Assembly: GCA_018343915.1 (NCBI GenBank)
Contig: JABRWF010000005.1
Coordinates: 531,001-595,000, forward strand
Length of the DNA: 64,000 nucleotides
Direction: 5' to 3'
DNA from: Agroathelia rolfsii
Taxonomy: Eukaryota > Basidiomycota > Agaricomycetes > Amylocorticiales > Amylocorticiaceae
Numbering within the stretch: position 1 is the first letter of the stretch; each line of letters begins with the position of its first letter. The translations under genes and the position numbers were made by a program. The notes beneath the pieces are model-generated. The model did no database searches. It saw only the letters and a list, made by a program, of their open reading frames with translations, and was not told the DNA's origin. This document shows, in pieces, positions 36,218 through 46,465 of this stretch.

Positions 36218-37896
36218 TTATGTGGCCGCCGACAACTCAGTTACTGCGGGGTAATCATTGTACCCCCTGGCCTGGTCTTCGTTAGTATATTGAGTCTTTA
36301 TATCTATGGGGACATCAAGAGGAAGTCCTCTTTCCAAACGCTTGACTACATCAGGCATTGAAATCCAAGCTGAGGAGATTGTTTGAGCGTTGAAAAGGAC
36401 TGATAGAAGGGAAAATTTACTCACGTCGGGCGAGGATCACGCCCCCGATGGTTCCCTCACTCACGAGTTTAGCTGCATTTTGAAGATTAACACTGCCATT
36501 GATGAATATGGGAGTGTTCTATTGGCCAGCCGATGTATTGAAATAAGTCTATGAGTAGCAGGGAGGGAGACTAAGTCAATTCTCACCTTAATAAAAGGGC
36601 GATAGGTCTCCAACACGTCATGCGGTACATCGGGTGTCTCAGCCGTCGGGTCGAAGGCACGTCGGGCATCAATATGAAGCATAAGTTGGATATATGCTAG
36701 ACCCAGTTTATCAGCCTCTCGGATAAAATAACTGTATGTCTTAATTGCATCGTCTAGCGGCATCCTAAAATCATTGCAACAGCGACATTCATCGTTTAGA
36801 AAACCACTCTGAAAAAGCATCAAGTCAAAGACGAACGCAGCATCGTTGATGCCTCCAGCGGGCATGAGCTTTACCCCAACTCGGTGAGGACCCCATACGT
36901 CTGTAACTGCCTTCAGTACTTCCAAACCGAAACGAGAGCGGCCCTCTACAGTTCTGCCGTAGCCGTCTGTCCGCTTCTGCATAGGACATATAAGTAATAT
37001 GTTCAAGAAAGATAGAATTTACCATTACATTGGAATGCGTAGAAAGAAACTGGACGAAAGAAAAATTAGCTATTTGTTATAGCTATAAAGTACTCAAAGC
37101 TGCAGCAGACCTGAGAAATTAAGAATCCACCTGCGGCATGAACTTCAATCCCGTCAAAGCCTGCTGCCTTGGCATTGATTGCGGCTTGTCGGAATTGTTC
37201 CACAATCAAACGAGGATTTTCTACAGCCGTTGGCTGAAAATGCAACCTTAATACTTTCTGCAGGAGTTTTGCTTATTTGATGCTTACGGTTTGGTACCCT
37301 GGCTGACCAGGAAGGAAGCGAAATCTCCTCTTGGATACTGGAGCAATCGCGGAAGGTGCATACACAGGCTGGGAATCATGTTAGCTTCACAACAGACAGT
37401 GTTTGATGCCATTCTCAGGCTTACCTGCCCAGAAGCAATCCGCTCTGGAGCTTCAGGATGTGCTATACGGCCGACTAAAGCAGGGTTTAAAAGAATAACT
37501 TCTTATATATATAAAATATAATTACCATGCCACAACTGAGCGTAGATAGCACCGCCCTCGACATGCACAGCATCTATCACCTTTTTCCACGCATTAATGT
37601 GTTCCTGAGACCATATTCCAGGAGCATTAGGATAATGACTCCTATGATTCGTGATTGAGAAATCGTACAAACGATCAGATATGATTTCAGGTATACCCTT
37701 GTTGGACAATGAGAATGCCCTCGGTAATAATGAGACCTGCACCTCCTCTTGCTCGTTGACGATAATGTTCAACCTGTATGTCAGAGGGTACATTGCCTTT
37801 GGAGCGATTCCTCGTGAGCGCGCCCATGAATACGCGATTTCGAAGTTTGAGAGCACCCAGAGATGTTGGTTGCAGAAGGAGTGAGACATTCGACAT
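36218..37896 (-). CDS. Old Yellow Enzyme family NADH:flavin oxidoreductase with altered active site
   Basis: FMN-dependent ene-reductase fold (TIM barrel). Multi-exon; starts MSNVSLLLQPTSLGALKLRN at 37896. Family motifs: RVFMGALTRNRSKG, GAGLIITEGILI, AWKKVIDAVHVEGGAIYAQL, RTDGYGRTVEGRSRF and VWGPHRVGVKLMP, then FINGSVNLQNAAKLV and ILARPWISMPDVVKRLERG. Key positions differ from yeast OYE1: the HxxNxY signature (His191, Asn194, Tyr196) reads VHAAGGFLISQ, so His is kept while Asn becomes Gly and the proton-donor Tyr becomes Phe; the Arg of VGLRLSP is Lys. The reading frame is intact. The substrate is unknown. It lies between the two copies of the small TM gene, all on the minus strand. Confidence 0.86.
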
Positions 37897-38999
37897 GTTT
37901 GTATTACAAATATTGGTTTGGATAGCGGGCAAGCTGAAGTGTTCGGAGTAGGATGATGAACATATTGAGGACGGTACAACTCTTTTATGTATTAACGTGC
38001 AAGCCAAGAGTATTTTATCTCGGACGCAGACAGAACCGTCAGGCTCAACCACTAACACCGAAGCCCGGGGAACCGCGAGTGGTATTGATAGCCTCAACCA
38101 TTCCCACTCTGAGAAAAGCGGCATGCTCCGAGTTGGATCGAAATCTGAGAAACTGTACAATATGCAATTTGAACCCGCTTGTTAGCAAGAAATATCATCA
38201 CTCGGCTCATAGCACAGAAGATACCCAACCGTAGCAAGTCAATGCAGTGAGCATCTAAGGTTACAGGGTCCAAAGAAGATCTTTTTGCCAAGGACACAAC
38301 GGATTATACAGCAACTTGAAATGTATACCTACAAGAGTTCATGAGGTAGCTAGAATCAGGTTGCCACCAATCAGCCCGAGATAACCACAGATCCGGCTAA
38401 TAAGCACCGCTTACTGTAATTGAACATCGGCGAACTCAGAGCCTACCTCAGGGAAATTAGCGCCACAGCTACGCAGCGACTCGGAGGGCCTGAATTCCCC
38501 GAAGATCGAGCATATTTGGTTGGATAATGGTGGACAGGCGCTGAGTACTGGGTGCTGAGATATAAGAGCATATGATGGACCGCGAACAGCCAGGTTCTAC
38601 TAGTACACTGGTCGTCGATGATAGATATTTTGATTCAATTGGCGGCATTCTTGTCAAAATCATCACACCTTACGTAAGCAATGTAACGCCTTTTCCGATG
38701 TTTTTGATCGCAGCAGCAATTAAAATGGTTTTGGCTAAACTACGTTCGAGATATACATATTCTCTGCCAACAGCTCCAGAAGAGACTTCTCTATTTAACA
38801 TCATAGCGATAACTTCAAGAAGAGAGGTAGTATTAGCTTCATCATTTAAAAATCCAATTTATGTGAATGCGTATGCGAAGTATGGCGCAGATGGAAGGAA
38901 AGGGTGTAACGAATAAATAAGTCAGACAATGCCTGTAGTAAAAATATACACGGAGATATGTATAAGTTGTGTAGTTGAATAATCTTGTTATGCCAGAAT
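37897..38999. other. Intergenic upstream of OYE gene
   Basis: 1.1 kb. A plus-strand 114-codon open frame (38572-38916) has no recognisable content. The part nearest 38950 is the 3' flank of the second TM gene copy. Confidence 0.45.
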
Positions 39000-39672
39000 C
39001 TACACGTTCTTCACATCATCCCATCCGCGAGGGCTCGATGGTAGAGAGGGGCTTGATGGTCGAGATTGCGCCGTCTCTAGCTGCTGTTGCCGCTGCTCTA
39101 ACTGCCCTTTAGCACGAGCAAGTCTATTCTCAGCTAGTTTCTGTATTACAGGGATATCAGTTTTTTTAGCCCAGGTACGAGAAAAAGCGCATATATTCAC
39201 AATCTTCAGTGATTGTACGGTTGTAAGGATGCTGTCGAGCGTCGCTTCGGATATTTCGCTCATCTGATTAGAGAAACAAGATTTTCAATATGTGAAAATT
39301 TAAAGTGAAGTGATAAAATATGGCACTAACATTATCAACAGCTTGGGCTCCGAGCGCTCGAAACCTGTCTTCCTGGGGGGGAGGAGGGGGCAAATCAGCT
39401 GGTAGCCACTGGGATTGCTGTTCCTGCTGGTGCCGTCCCTGAGTCCTTGTCAAGTTGTCAGGCTCAGTTCTGCATGTGCAATCTTGAACGGCGCCCCGTC
39501 GGTGCATATGATGCCTTTTGCAGGCGCTCCAGTTGCCCTCAATATGCCGGGTATACTTGTAACGCCACCACCAGGAAGCAAACACGCCACCAAGTATGAA
39601 CCATAGAAGGCGTGAAGGACCGCCATCGAATCCATGGTGTCCGCCGAATGCGTGATAATGACCAGGATGCAT
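39000..39672 (-). CDS. Small single-pass membrane protein, copy 2 of a duplicated pair
   Basis: Family not recognised. Exons 39331-39672, 39201-39263 and 39000-39140 give 181 residues, with introns at the same places as in copy 1. It starts MHPGHYHAFGGHHGFDGG, then one TM segment LLWFILGGVFASWWWR and the shared CKRHHMHR motif. A Pro-rich hinge precedes the coiled coil ISEATLDSILTTVQSLK and KLAENRLARAKGQLEQRQQQ. The ending is RGWDDVKNV. Upstream in-frame ATGs exist, but the start is placed by alignment to copy 1. The reading frame is maintained in both copies with many substitutions, which argues for selection and not for a dead copy. Confidence 0.72.
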
Positions 39673-41723
39673 GATGAGGAACGAGTATTTGTTGGTTGAG
39701 GAATAGAGCTGTGTACGTGAGGTAGGCAACTGTAGGCTGATGTCTACCAAAATAAAGCAACTCTCACCACTTAAATACTGAGGATATTATTTCGGAGTAT
39801 AGGACGCCGTACGCACTCGCAAGCACATAATAACATCACGGCACCGCTGGGCCACGCTGGCGGCCAGCTGCGCACGAGTTGCTCATCGGTCCCGAAGGGT
39901 TTGATTCCGATCCATAAACGCGTCGGTGCGGCAGCTGTGGCGCCAAGAGCGGCCGGGATGTCGGAGTTTAAAAGTAAGAATGATGATTCACGTCAGCAAA
40001 ACGTGGTCATGAACCCGAGTGGGCTGAAGGATTGTTCCTTGCAGCTATGATCTCTGTCCACCGAGATCGGCGGTATGACGAGTAACATAAATGATATATC
40101 GGGATATATACGTGGGTATTTTGAGAATCTACAGGTCATCCCCACAAAGTGGATTTGTTACTGCTGTCACCCTAGCATCTTGGCACTGGCTCAAAGGCGT
40201 CAAAAATACCAACCAGGCGATATCTTGACACACAATGTCAAAGTCTGTACTACTTGATTTATTGATAGCTTCTGGGGTGGTACAATAGTTGGCGGTGACG
40301 AGAGCGATGTATCCGATGACGACGCACGGGGACGGATAAAATTGGTTATATGCCTTTATAAAGGCCTTAGAAGTATCGATGCGGCAAGTTTCACATGGGA
40401 GGGCTACAGAATGAATGGTGGGAAGACCGTCAGTCTAGCGATCGAAACGCGCTGAGGTGGGTGTATGCCATTTTTATCCAGCTCAGAGCGGTCAAGAGAG
40501 AAACGAAAAAATAGACATGGCAGTCACAGCTAGTATAACCACCCGGGCCGCACGGAAGAGATTTCAGATCACAAAGTCTTCGTAGCGCTGGATCATTACG
40601 ACAAAATGAAAGAAAAAAACAACAGCAGCGAAGCTCCGTTGTTCGCTAAGGAGAGGGCGAAAGGTAGCGAGACACGTATCTTCGGGTCTAAGGGGCCTGT
40701 CGACGTGACCTCCGCAGTAGGAGTTAGAGAATGTGAAAGCATCGTGTGACGTGTAAAAGGGCACTGAAGGACTATAGACACTCTAAGGGGTAGGGCACGA
40801 GCCTGATTGGAGCATAGCCGCTGAGCGGCGCTGGGTCAGCTGGAGGCCTTGAGATGACGGCATGATGTGATGAAGCAATCTGCATTAGTTTGGTGACCGC
40901 GGCAGAGCTGAAGTGACGGCAGTGAGCCACTAAGACAATTCAGAAAGGCGAGATATGAGGTATATAATTTTCTCATTAAAAGATGCCGGACGTTTGAGCT
41001 AGTTAACCGCAGGTCGTTTGTATGGTTCTACATCATGAGCAAACTGAGGCGTGTTTCTGAAGTGAACCGGACGATGAGAAACAGAAAACAAAACAAACAA
41101 AAAAAAAATGGACGAAATCCAGCAGAGCGACGAACGTCGGAGCTTTGCCCCTGAAATGGCTTGAGTGGCTGAACCCGTGACGTCGGTGTTGTGGCTGACC
41201 GCGACGGCCGAAACTTGGCACGGCTACTCATCAACTCAGTACTCAGAGCCCCGTCAAACGCGACTGAATACCAATGGCACATTACAAACGCCCCCAATTA
41301 CTGATAAGGACTGAATTTGAGCATGGGCTTTCTCTCTAAAATCTATATTTCTCTCTTGGCAGCTATTTTCGGCAATTAAGCGACTACTACCGCAGGCTGC
41401 TGTCGCCACTAGCATCATCTGTCTTTTGTGCTTTTTTGAGATGTCGATGTTTATATTGGACAGATGTACACCTTTGCGCTCCAAAAAGTGGTCTTCAGGC
41501 CCGGGGGCCGTCTCAAGTCATGTAAGCAATCACTAAGTCATGGGGTTTCACTCGGCTGCTGATCTTTCTGTTCCATTGCCCTGGATTATCACTGGAGATT
41601 CCCCTAGTCCCTAGTTCCGGTACTACTGCTAATGTCAGCCATTCTACTCCTATAAAGAGGAGAGAGGAACGAGTGAAGAGGAGACAGGCCAAACTCCTCA
41701 TTCCTCTTCTCACTAATATTCCA
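39673..41723. other. Duplicated promoter region followed by unassigned intergenic DNA
   Basis: 39673-40520 matches the upstream region of copy 1, including the identical block at 39803-39825. From 40520 to 41723 I recognise no gene. A poly(A) run sits near 41099-41108, and the promoter of the esterase gene lies at the end (CTATAAAGAGG near 41649). Confidence 0.5.
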
Positions 41724-43071
41724 ATGTTTCGTCTTTTATCGATAATCTCGACCGCATTTTACCTTGCATCTGGGCTGCATGCTTTGACATTACCAGCCAA
41801 GCGTGTCACCACCAGTGCATGGGATTTTGACGATAGCGGCCATGCCAATATCACCTTCAACCTCGCCTATGAAGGGACTGAAGTTGACATTAACCCGACC
41901 GCGGTACAGACACGGTCATTCTACGTTCACATCCCACCGTCCTATGACTCTAGCGTCGAGTATCCTCTAGTCTTCAGCTTCCACGGCTATGGAGACAATG
42001 ATACCTTCCAAGAGTACATTTCGGGCTTCTCCGATTCGAACATTACTATTAATAACAAGGTCAGAGTTTTTCCGTGGTTGTATCTGCCATGTTTCTGAAG
42101 GGAAATATCGCATCCACAGCCCATCATCGCTGTGTACCCCGATGCAGCTCCCGGTCTAGGCAAAACAGGGAATGAGTGGAAACGAGCTTGGCAAGGTGCC
42201 CCCTATTCTCCGGTATGTGTATCCCCCCGCTTTCTTTACGTGGGGCCTTGGTTCTGACAAGGAACAACGATAGGCCAATGTAGATGATGTAAGGGCTTGT
42301 TCCCCTGGAATGGGATTCCATCACTCACTTGATCATTTGCTTATCGTATACATTTGTATAGATCACGTTTATTCATGTTATGGTCCAAGCCCTGATCGAA
42401 AACTTATCCATTGATACGAAGCGCATATATGCGTCCGGCAAGAGTAATGTAAGTCATTTCGCCTCCTATCGGTACATACTGCTGTTGTTAACAGCATATA
42501 TGCTATACTTAGGGCGGTGGATTTGTAAACCTCCTCGCGTGCACACCATCTACGGCTGCTCTCTTCGCCGCATTCGCGCCTGTCTCCCCCGCACTATACA
42601 ACGGCACTCTGGGCCTTGATTTGGCAAACCAGTGCGATGTTACCGGTGACCGTGCTCTTCCTATCATTCACTTCCACGGCTTGAATGATACTACTGCACC
42701 ATATGCGGGCCGCACGGACTTGAACGGAAACACTTCATGTATGCTTGCTTCCTTTATCGTATCTTCGCATACAGTCATTGAAACAACACACATCACTTAT
42801 AGATGCCCTCCCGAGTATCACCCAGTGGAGACAAGACTGGGCAGGCTTTAATACCCCTTCGGATGACTCGGCCGCTCTCACAGCTATCGTCACAGAGCCG
42901 CTGCCGGAGACGACCGAGTACGCCTGGGAGTACGGTCCGTTCGATGGATACAGCGTCAACAATCTTGGACACTCCTGGCCTGATATCGATGGTGCCGACG
43001 GTGGCGTCACGCCCTACAATGCCACGCAGACGAGTATCATTCCGTTCTTTAACCAACACGTGCTTCCTTGA
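41724..43071 (+). CDS. Secreted CE1/LpqC-type esterase (feruloyl or acetylxylan esterase-like)
   Basis: Alpha/beta-hydrolase of the carbohydrate esterase family 1 / polyhydroxybutyrate-depolymerase type, acting outside the cell on plant cell-wall esters. Exons 41724-42059, 42120-42212, 42274-42288, 42362-42448, 42513-42738 and 42803-43071 give 341 residues. A signal peptide is visible (MFRLLSIISTAFYLASGLHA). Then SFYVHIPPSYDSSVEYPLVF and the oxyanion region SFHGYGDND. The nucleophile elbow GKSNGG (intron after GKSN) carries Ser, Asp is in HFHGLNDTTAPYAG, and His in NNLGHSWP, so the triad is complete. Several N-glycosylation sites. There is no CBM. An upstream in-frame ATG at 41673 would spoil the signal peptide. 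Specificity between ferulate, acetyl and other esters cannot be told. Confidence 0.87.
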
Positions 43072-43864
43072 TGCAGGGGGGAGGGAGTCTGGATCACGCT
43101 AGGAAGGAGTGTGTACGACAAATGAAAGTGTAAAAGGTCCGAAAAATGTATTACTTATTTCTTCGCTGCTTGTGTATTAGTACATGTACATGTATGAACT
43201 TCCAGAACACGGACCAATGCTATGTATTTTATGCGACTGATACCGAACAATGAAGCCGGTTCATACATTTCTGGTATTATTAGCGGGACGGTTTCCTCGA
43301 GGCGGTGCAGATTCTCGCTTCAAGGTTGCACACTTCTACCTGGACGACTGGCAAAAGATTTATCATGATCCGATAAAGAGCTGGAGTGATTTATTGAGAG
43401 ATCGTGACGCGGAAATGAAGAAAAGAACATGGCAGATGTATGCAGCGGTCTGATCTTGGAGCACTCAGGCAAGCCATGATGCACACTGTGTCGTCAGACG
43501 GAGAACGACCGATCGCTGGCCTTTTTTTCTCTTTCGATAGCAACAAGAGAGATGTGGGATTTTTCGGCAAATATGTACACTGATCAAAAAACTAACATGG
43601 CTGTACGTAATTAGCTTTATTGAACCGGAAAGAGCATTGATGGTGATGATGGATGTATGCGGTCTGTAAGTAGCACGTGCCCGGAAGCAAATGATGCGCA
43701 ATTACCGAAAGCAGCCATTTGTTGTGCAGGCGGCGAATTCCAACCAAACTTGCCTTCTACAACACGCCGAACGCACTTGAGGAGGCCACGACCCACCAGA
43801 AACACAGACACACTGCCTAATTCTTGTAGTATTATTTCACGAACCACATATACGACCAGCAACA
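43072..43864. other. Intergenic with one uncertain 67-codon open frame
   Basis: Contains an open frame at 43250-43453 (plus) encoding a 67-residue peptide with YLDDWQKIYHDPIKSW. Its composition looks protein-like but I find no relative or gene structure; it could be a remnant. Confidence 0.3.
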
Positions 43865-44275
43865 ATGTCTTCACTCATCCCGTTTACCTTCAATCTTCCT
43901 GTCACTGGGCTTTCCAATCCATTCTTACTGCAGCAACAAAAGCAGCGACAACAACAATTACAGCAGCAGAGAGAGAAGAAACCTAGACTTCCACCACGTC
44001 CCGCACCTCCTGAAGACACATTCTCGCCCTCTGTATTGAAGAAAAGACGACGATCTGTGTCCCCAATGCCGATTGTAGCGCCTAGCCCACGAAGTCGCGG
44101 ATGGACACCAACCATGGGAGAACCCAGCTGCGCGACAACAACAACGACAGGAGGCTACCAGGGTGCATCCTTGAATTATGAGGAGATGAGGGAAGCTGGG
44201 TGGGAGAATGCACAGTACGGCCGCGAGGAGCAAGACATAATCGAAGGTGAGTTTTGGCCCTTCGGAACCTCTTAA
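43865..44275 (+). CDS. Hypothetical Gln/Pro-rich protein, 136 residues
   Basis: Not recognised. An uninterrupted frame starts MSSLIPFTFNLPVTGLSNPF, followed by a Gln-rich run (QQQKQRQQQLQQQREKK), a Pro/Arg basic patch with KKRRRSVSPMP, and an acidic tail. No TM or signal peptide. It may be the first part of the next gene, since a GTGAGT at 44247 could be a donor joining to 44659 over a 412-nt intron. However, the 350 bp between them is CT-rich, like a promoter, and the next gene has its own good start. Treated as separate, with moderate doubt. Confidence 0.5.
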   Translation: MSSLIPFTFNLPVTGLSNPFLLQQQKQRQQQLQQQREKKPRLPPRPAPPEDTFSPSVLKKRRRSVSPMPIVAPSPRSRGWTPTMGEPSCATTTTTGGYQGASLNYEEMREAGWENAQYGREEQDIIEGEFWPFGTS

Positions 44276-44622
44276 TCTGCGCCTTGGGGAGAGCTGGCTC
44301 TCGCAGTGTGCTGTGCACGTGCTGGTGCTCGTGTTTTTGTGCAGTACCTTTTCCTGCAACATCACGCGAGGCTTTGCAGCAGCACGTTCTGCATACTGCT
44401 TGTTCCTTTGCCGATTGGTCGAAATCTGGCCTCATCCCTTTCCCACACCGAGTCAGACAAGCCTCCCCCCCAGCTGTTTAATTACCTCGGCACGCGCGCT
44501 TCATGCGAATCCATTCAACCACTTCACCTTCAACCACTACCACCAGCTGCTTTTTTTCTTCTTTCTGTTCACGCATTTCACTTTCACTATTATTTTTTGT
44601 TACATTTGTTTTCCGTAAACTT
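44276..44622. promoter_or_regulatory. CT-rich presumed promoter or long intron
   Basis: Pyrimidine-rich on the plus strand (for example CTTTTTTTCTTCTTTCTG near 44551) just before a start codon. This pattern is common in fungal promoters and also in introns, so the role depends on whether the two neighbouring genes are one. Confidence 0.4.
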
Positions 44623-45823
44623 ATGAGCCGTCCGTTGACGACTATCTCTATCAATGTAGAGCTCCCGCCCGCCAAACGCCGTCGCACGTTCGCTGGTTCG
44701 ATCGTCTCGACGGCGATTTCGGCAGCGCTCATTGGTACCGCGGTTGGCATTACCGTCTACCGTCTGTAAGTGCTGCCCTCTCTATCAGGCATATGATGTG
44801 GTGTATGGACTGGAGTCGGTCTGACATATGTGCGCTTGCGTGCTCTCTCTTTAGATGGCGCGATCGTGGCAAGAAACGTAATGAGTTACAGCTCGAAGAG
44901 CCGCACCATATGATGATGCCGCCGCCGCCGCCCTACCAAGAGAAGGAGGACTCTCCACTTACAACGGCAGTACCCACAACCACCACAGCCGCTGTTACAC
45001 CTGCTCTGGAGCAGGTGAGGAAATCTGCCGCGGTTCCTCCGCATCATGTGATTATTATGGTTCTAGTGTCTGATTGTTCGCTCCCTCTCCCCTCTATTAG
45101 GAGCCTCAAGCCAAAGTGACGCCCGCAACACCCAGATCAGTGCGTCGAGGGCGTCATGCACACACAAGCTCGATAAGCAAGCGCACCGCTATTGAGAGGC
45201 AGCGTCGCTCTGTGCGTCAGCGTCAGCAGGCCGCCAATGCATTTGCTAGCCCACCCCTGAGCATTTCGCCCGGGCGCTCATCGTTTTCGCTTTCTCAAGA
45301 TTTTGATGCGGAAATGGATGATGAAGAGGGCGATGCGGATCAGGTGCTTACATTAGCTTTGATTAGATTACTTTACATGAGCTCACACGTGACTTAGATG
45401 GATTGGATCGGCGATAAAGTCTCGAGCCTGCTCGAGGAGGCTAAGAAGGCCCTGGGGCGCGAGATTGTCGTTATGAGCGATGCCAAGGAAGATGAGGTGG
45501 ACGATGGTAGCGGCGCCTGGGTCGAAGACGACGATGATATGGTACCCTCTACCTCTGCTTCCGCCGGCCCATCACGGTCGCGCCCTGGTTCAATAAAGCG
45601 CAGACATCGACCGCGCGATATCGCCGTGCATGCGTCTCCATCTATGGCAGCTCACAACAGCCAGGTTTCGCCCAAGTCCTTTGGGGCCGCCGCATCTGTT
45701 GAGAGTCTCAGAATGCCGCAAACTCTGGCGCCCGCGAAGGAGGATCCGTCCTCATGGGAGAGCCCGGAGCTACGAGAGCTCATGGAAAGAGCAAGGGCTA
45801 AATATCTCGCCAACCGATCATGA
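44623..45823 (+). CDS. Hypothetical single-pass membrane protein with long disordered tail
   Basis: Not recognised. Exons 44623-44765, 44855-45014, 45101-45343 and 45398-45823 give 323 residues in phase. A short basic N-terminus (MSRPLTTISINVELPPAKRR) precedes one TM segment (IVSTAISAALIGTAVGITV), ending YRLWRDRGKKR: a type II or tail-in orientation is suggested by positive charges on both sides. The rest is Pro/Ser-rich and basic. Near residue 180 the segment MDWIGDKVSSLLEEAKKALG forms an amphipathic helix, followed by an acidic stretch and a helical end (SPELRELMERARAKYLANRS). It may be an organelle or ER membrane protein; unproven. Confidence 0.62.
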
Positions 45824-46465
45824 CTAAGGCTGGTCTCTTTCGCCCCTTTTTTTATTTTATTATTTTTTTTCTCGCTATTTTTCTTCTTAACGACGACTAA
45901 AAAAAACGACCTACGATTCTCTCTCCTCCCATTTGCTGATTCTTCTTCTTGGGAGAGGGATGAATGATTTTATTTTATTTTTTTCTTCATTTTCTTTGGA
46001 GGATTATGAACTTGACGACGCGACGAAAAGACACTATTTTATTGTATATACTCACCCACATACTTCTGACCCCACAGAGCCATTCATTTGTTTTTTTGTC
46101 GTTACACGCGTTGTATTTGTATTATAGCTACACGGGGAATGGTGTACAACAGCCCTGTTTTTGTTGTTGTTTAGACTGCAATGCAAATAATTGGTTACAT
46201 GTACTAGTAGATGTTTACGAGCGGATGCGGATGTTGTTGCTGTGAAGACTATCAACTGGTTAGCGGTTAGCGCCTGCTTGGCTTGTAATAGCACACATGC
46301 ATCAATCGGAGCCCGGAAGTACACCCAAAATAGGCAAGACTGAATAGGGACGACGTCATATATAGCACGCTCTCATCGGCGTATCATCCACACCGCGCAG
46401 TGCTTCCATCTCTTGTCGTCCAACATCCCAGTCCTCTCAATACCACTCTAGTCGACATCCACGAA
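45824..46465. other. Intergenic, AT-rich
   Basis: Poly(T)-rich 3' flank (45846-45880) and then the promoter of the anoctamin gene. Open frames here are low-complexity and not convincing. Confidence 0.5.

Noticed and set aside
38572..38916. 114-codon plus-strand open frame before the OYE gene
   Set aside because: Composition and lack of any family motif do not support a gene.
34300..40520. Long terminal repeats of a retroelement
   Set aside because: The two similar units are in direct orientation, as LTRs would be, but each carries a spliced gene with intact frame, and the DNA between them holds a cellular OYE gene and no reverse transcriptase, integrase or primer-binding site.
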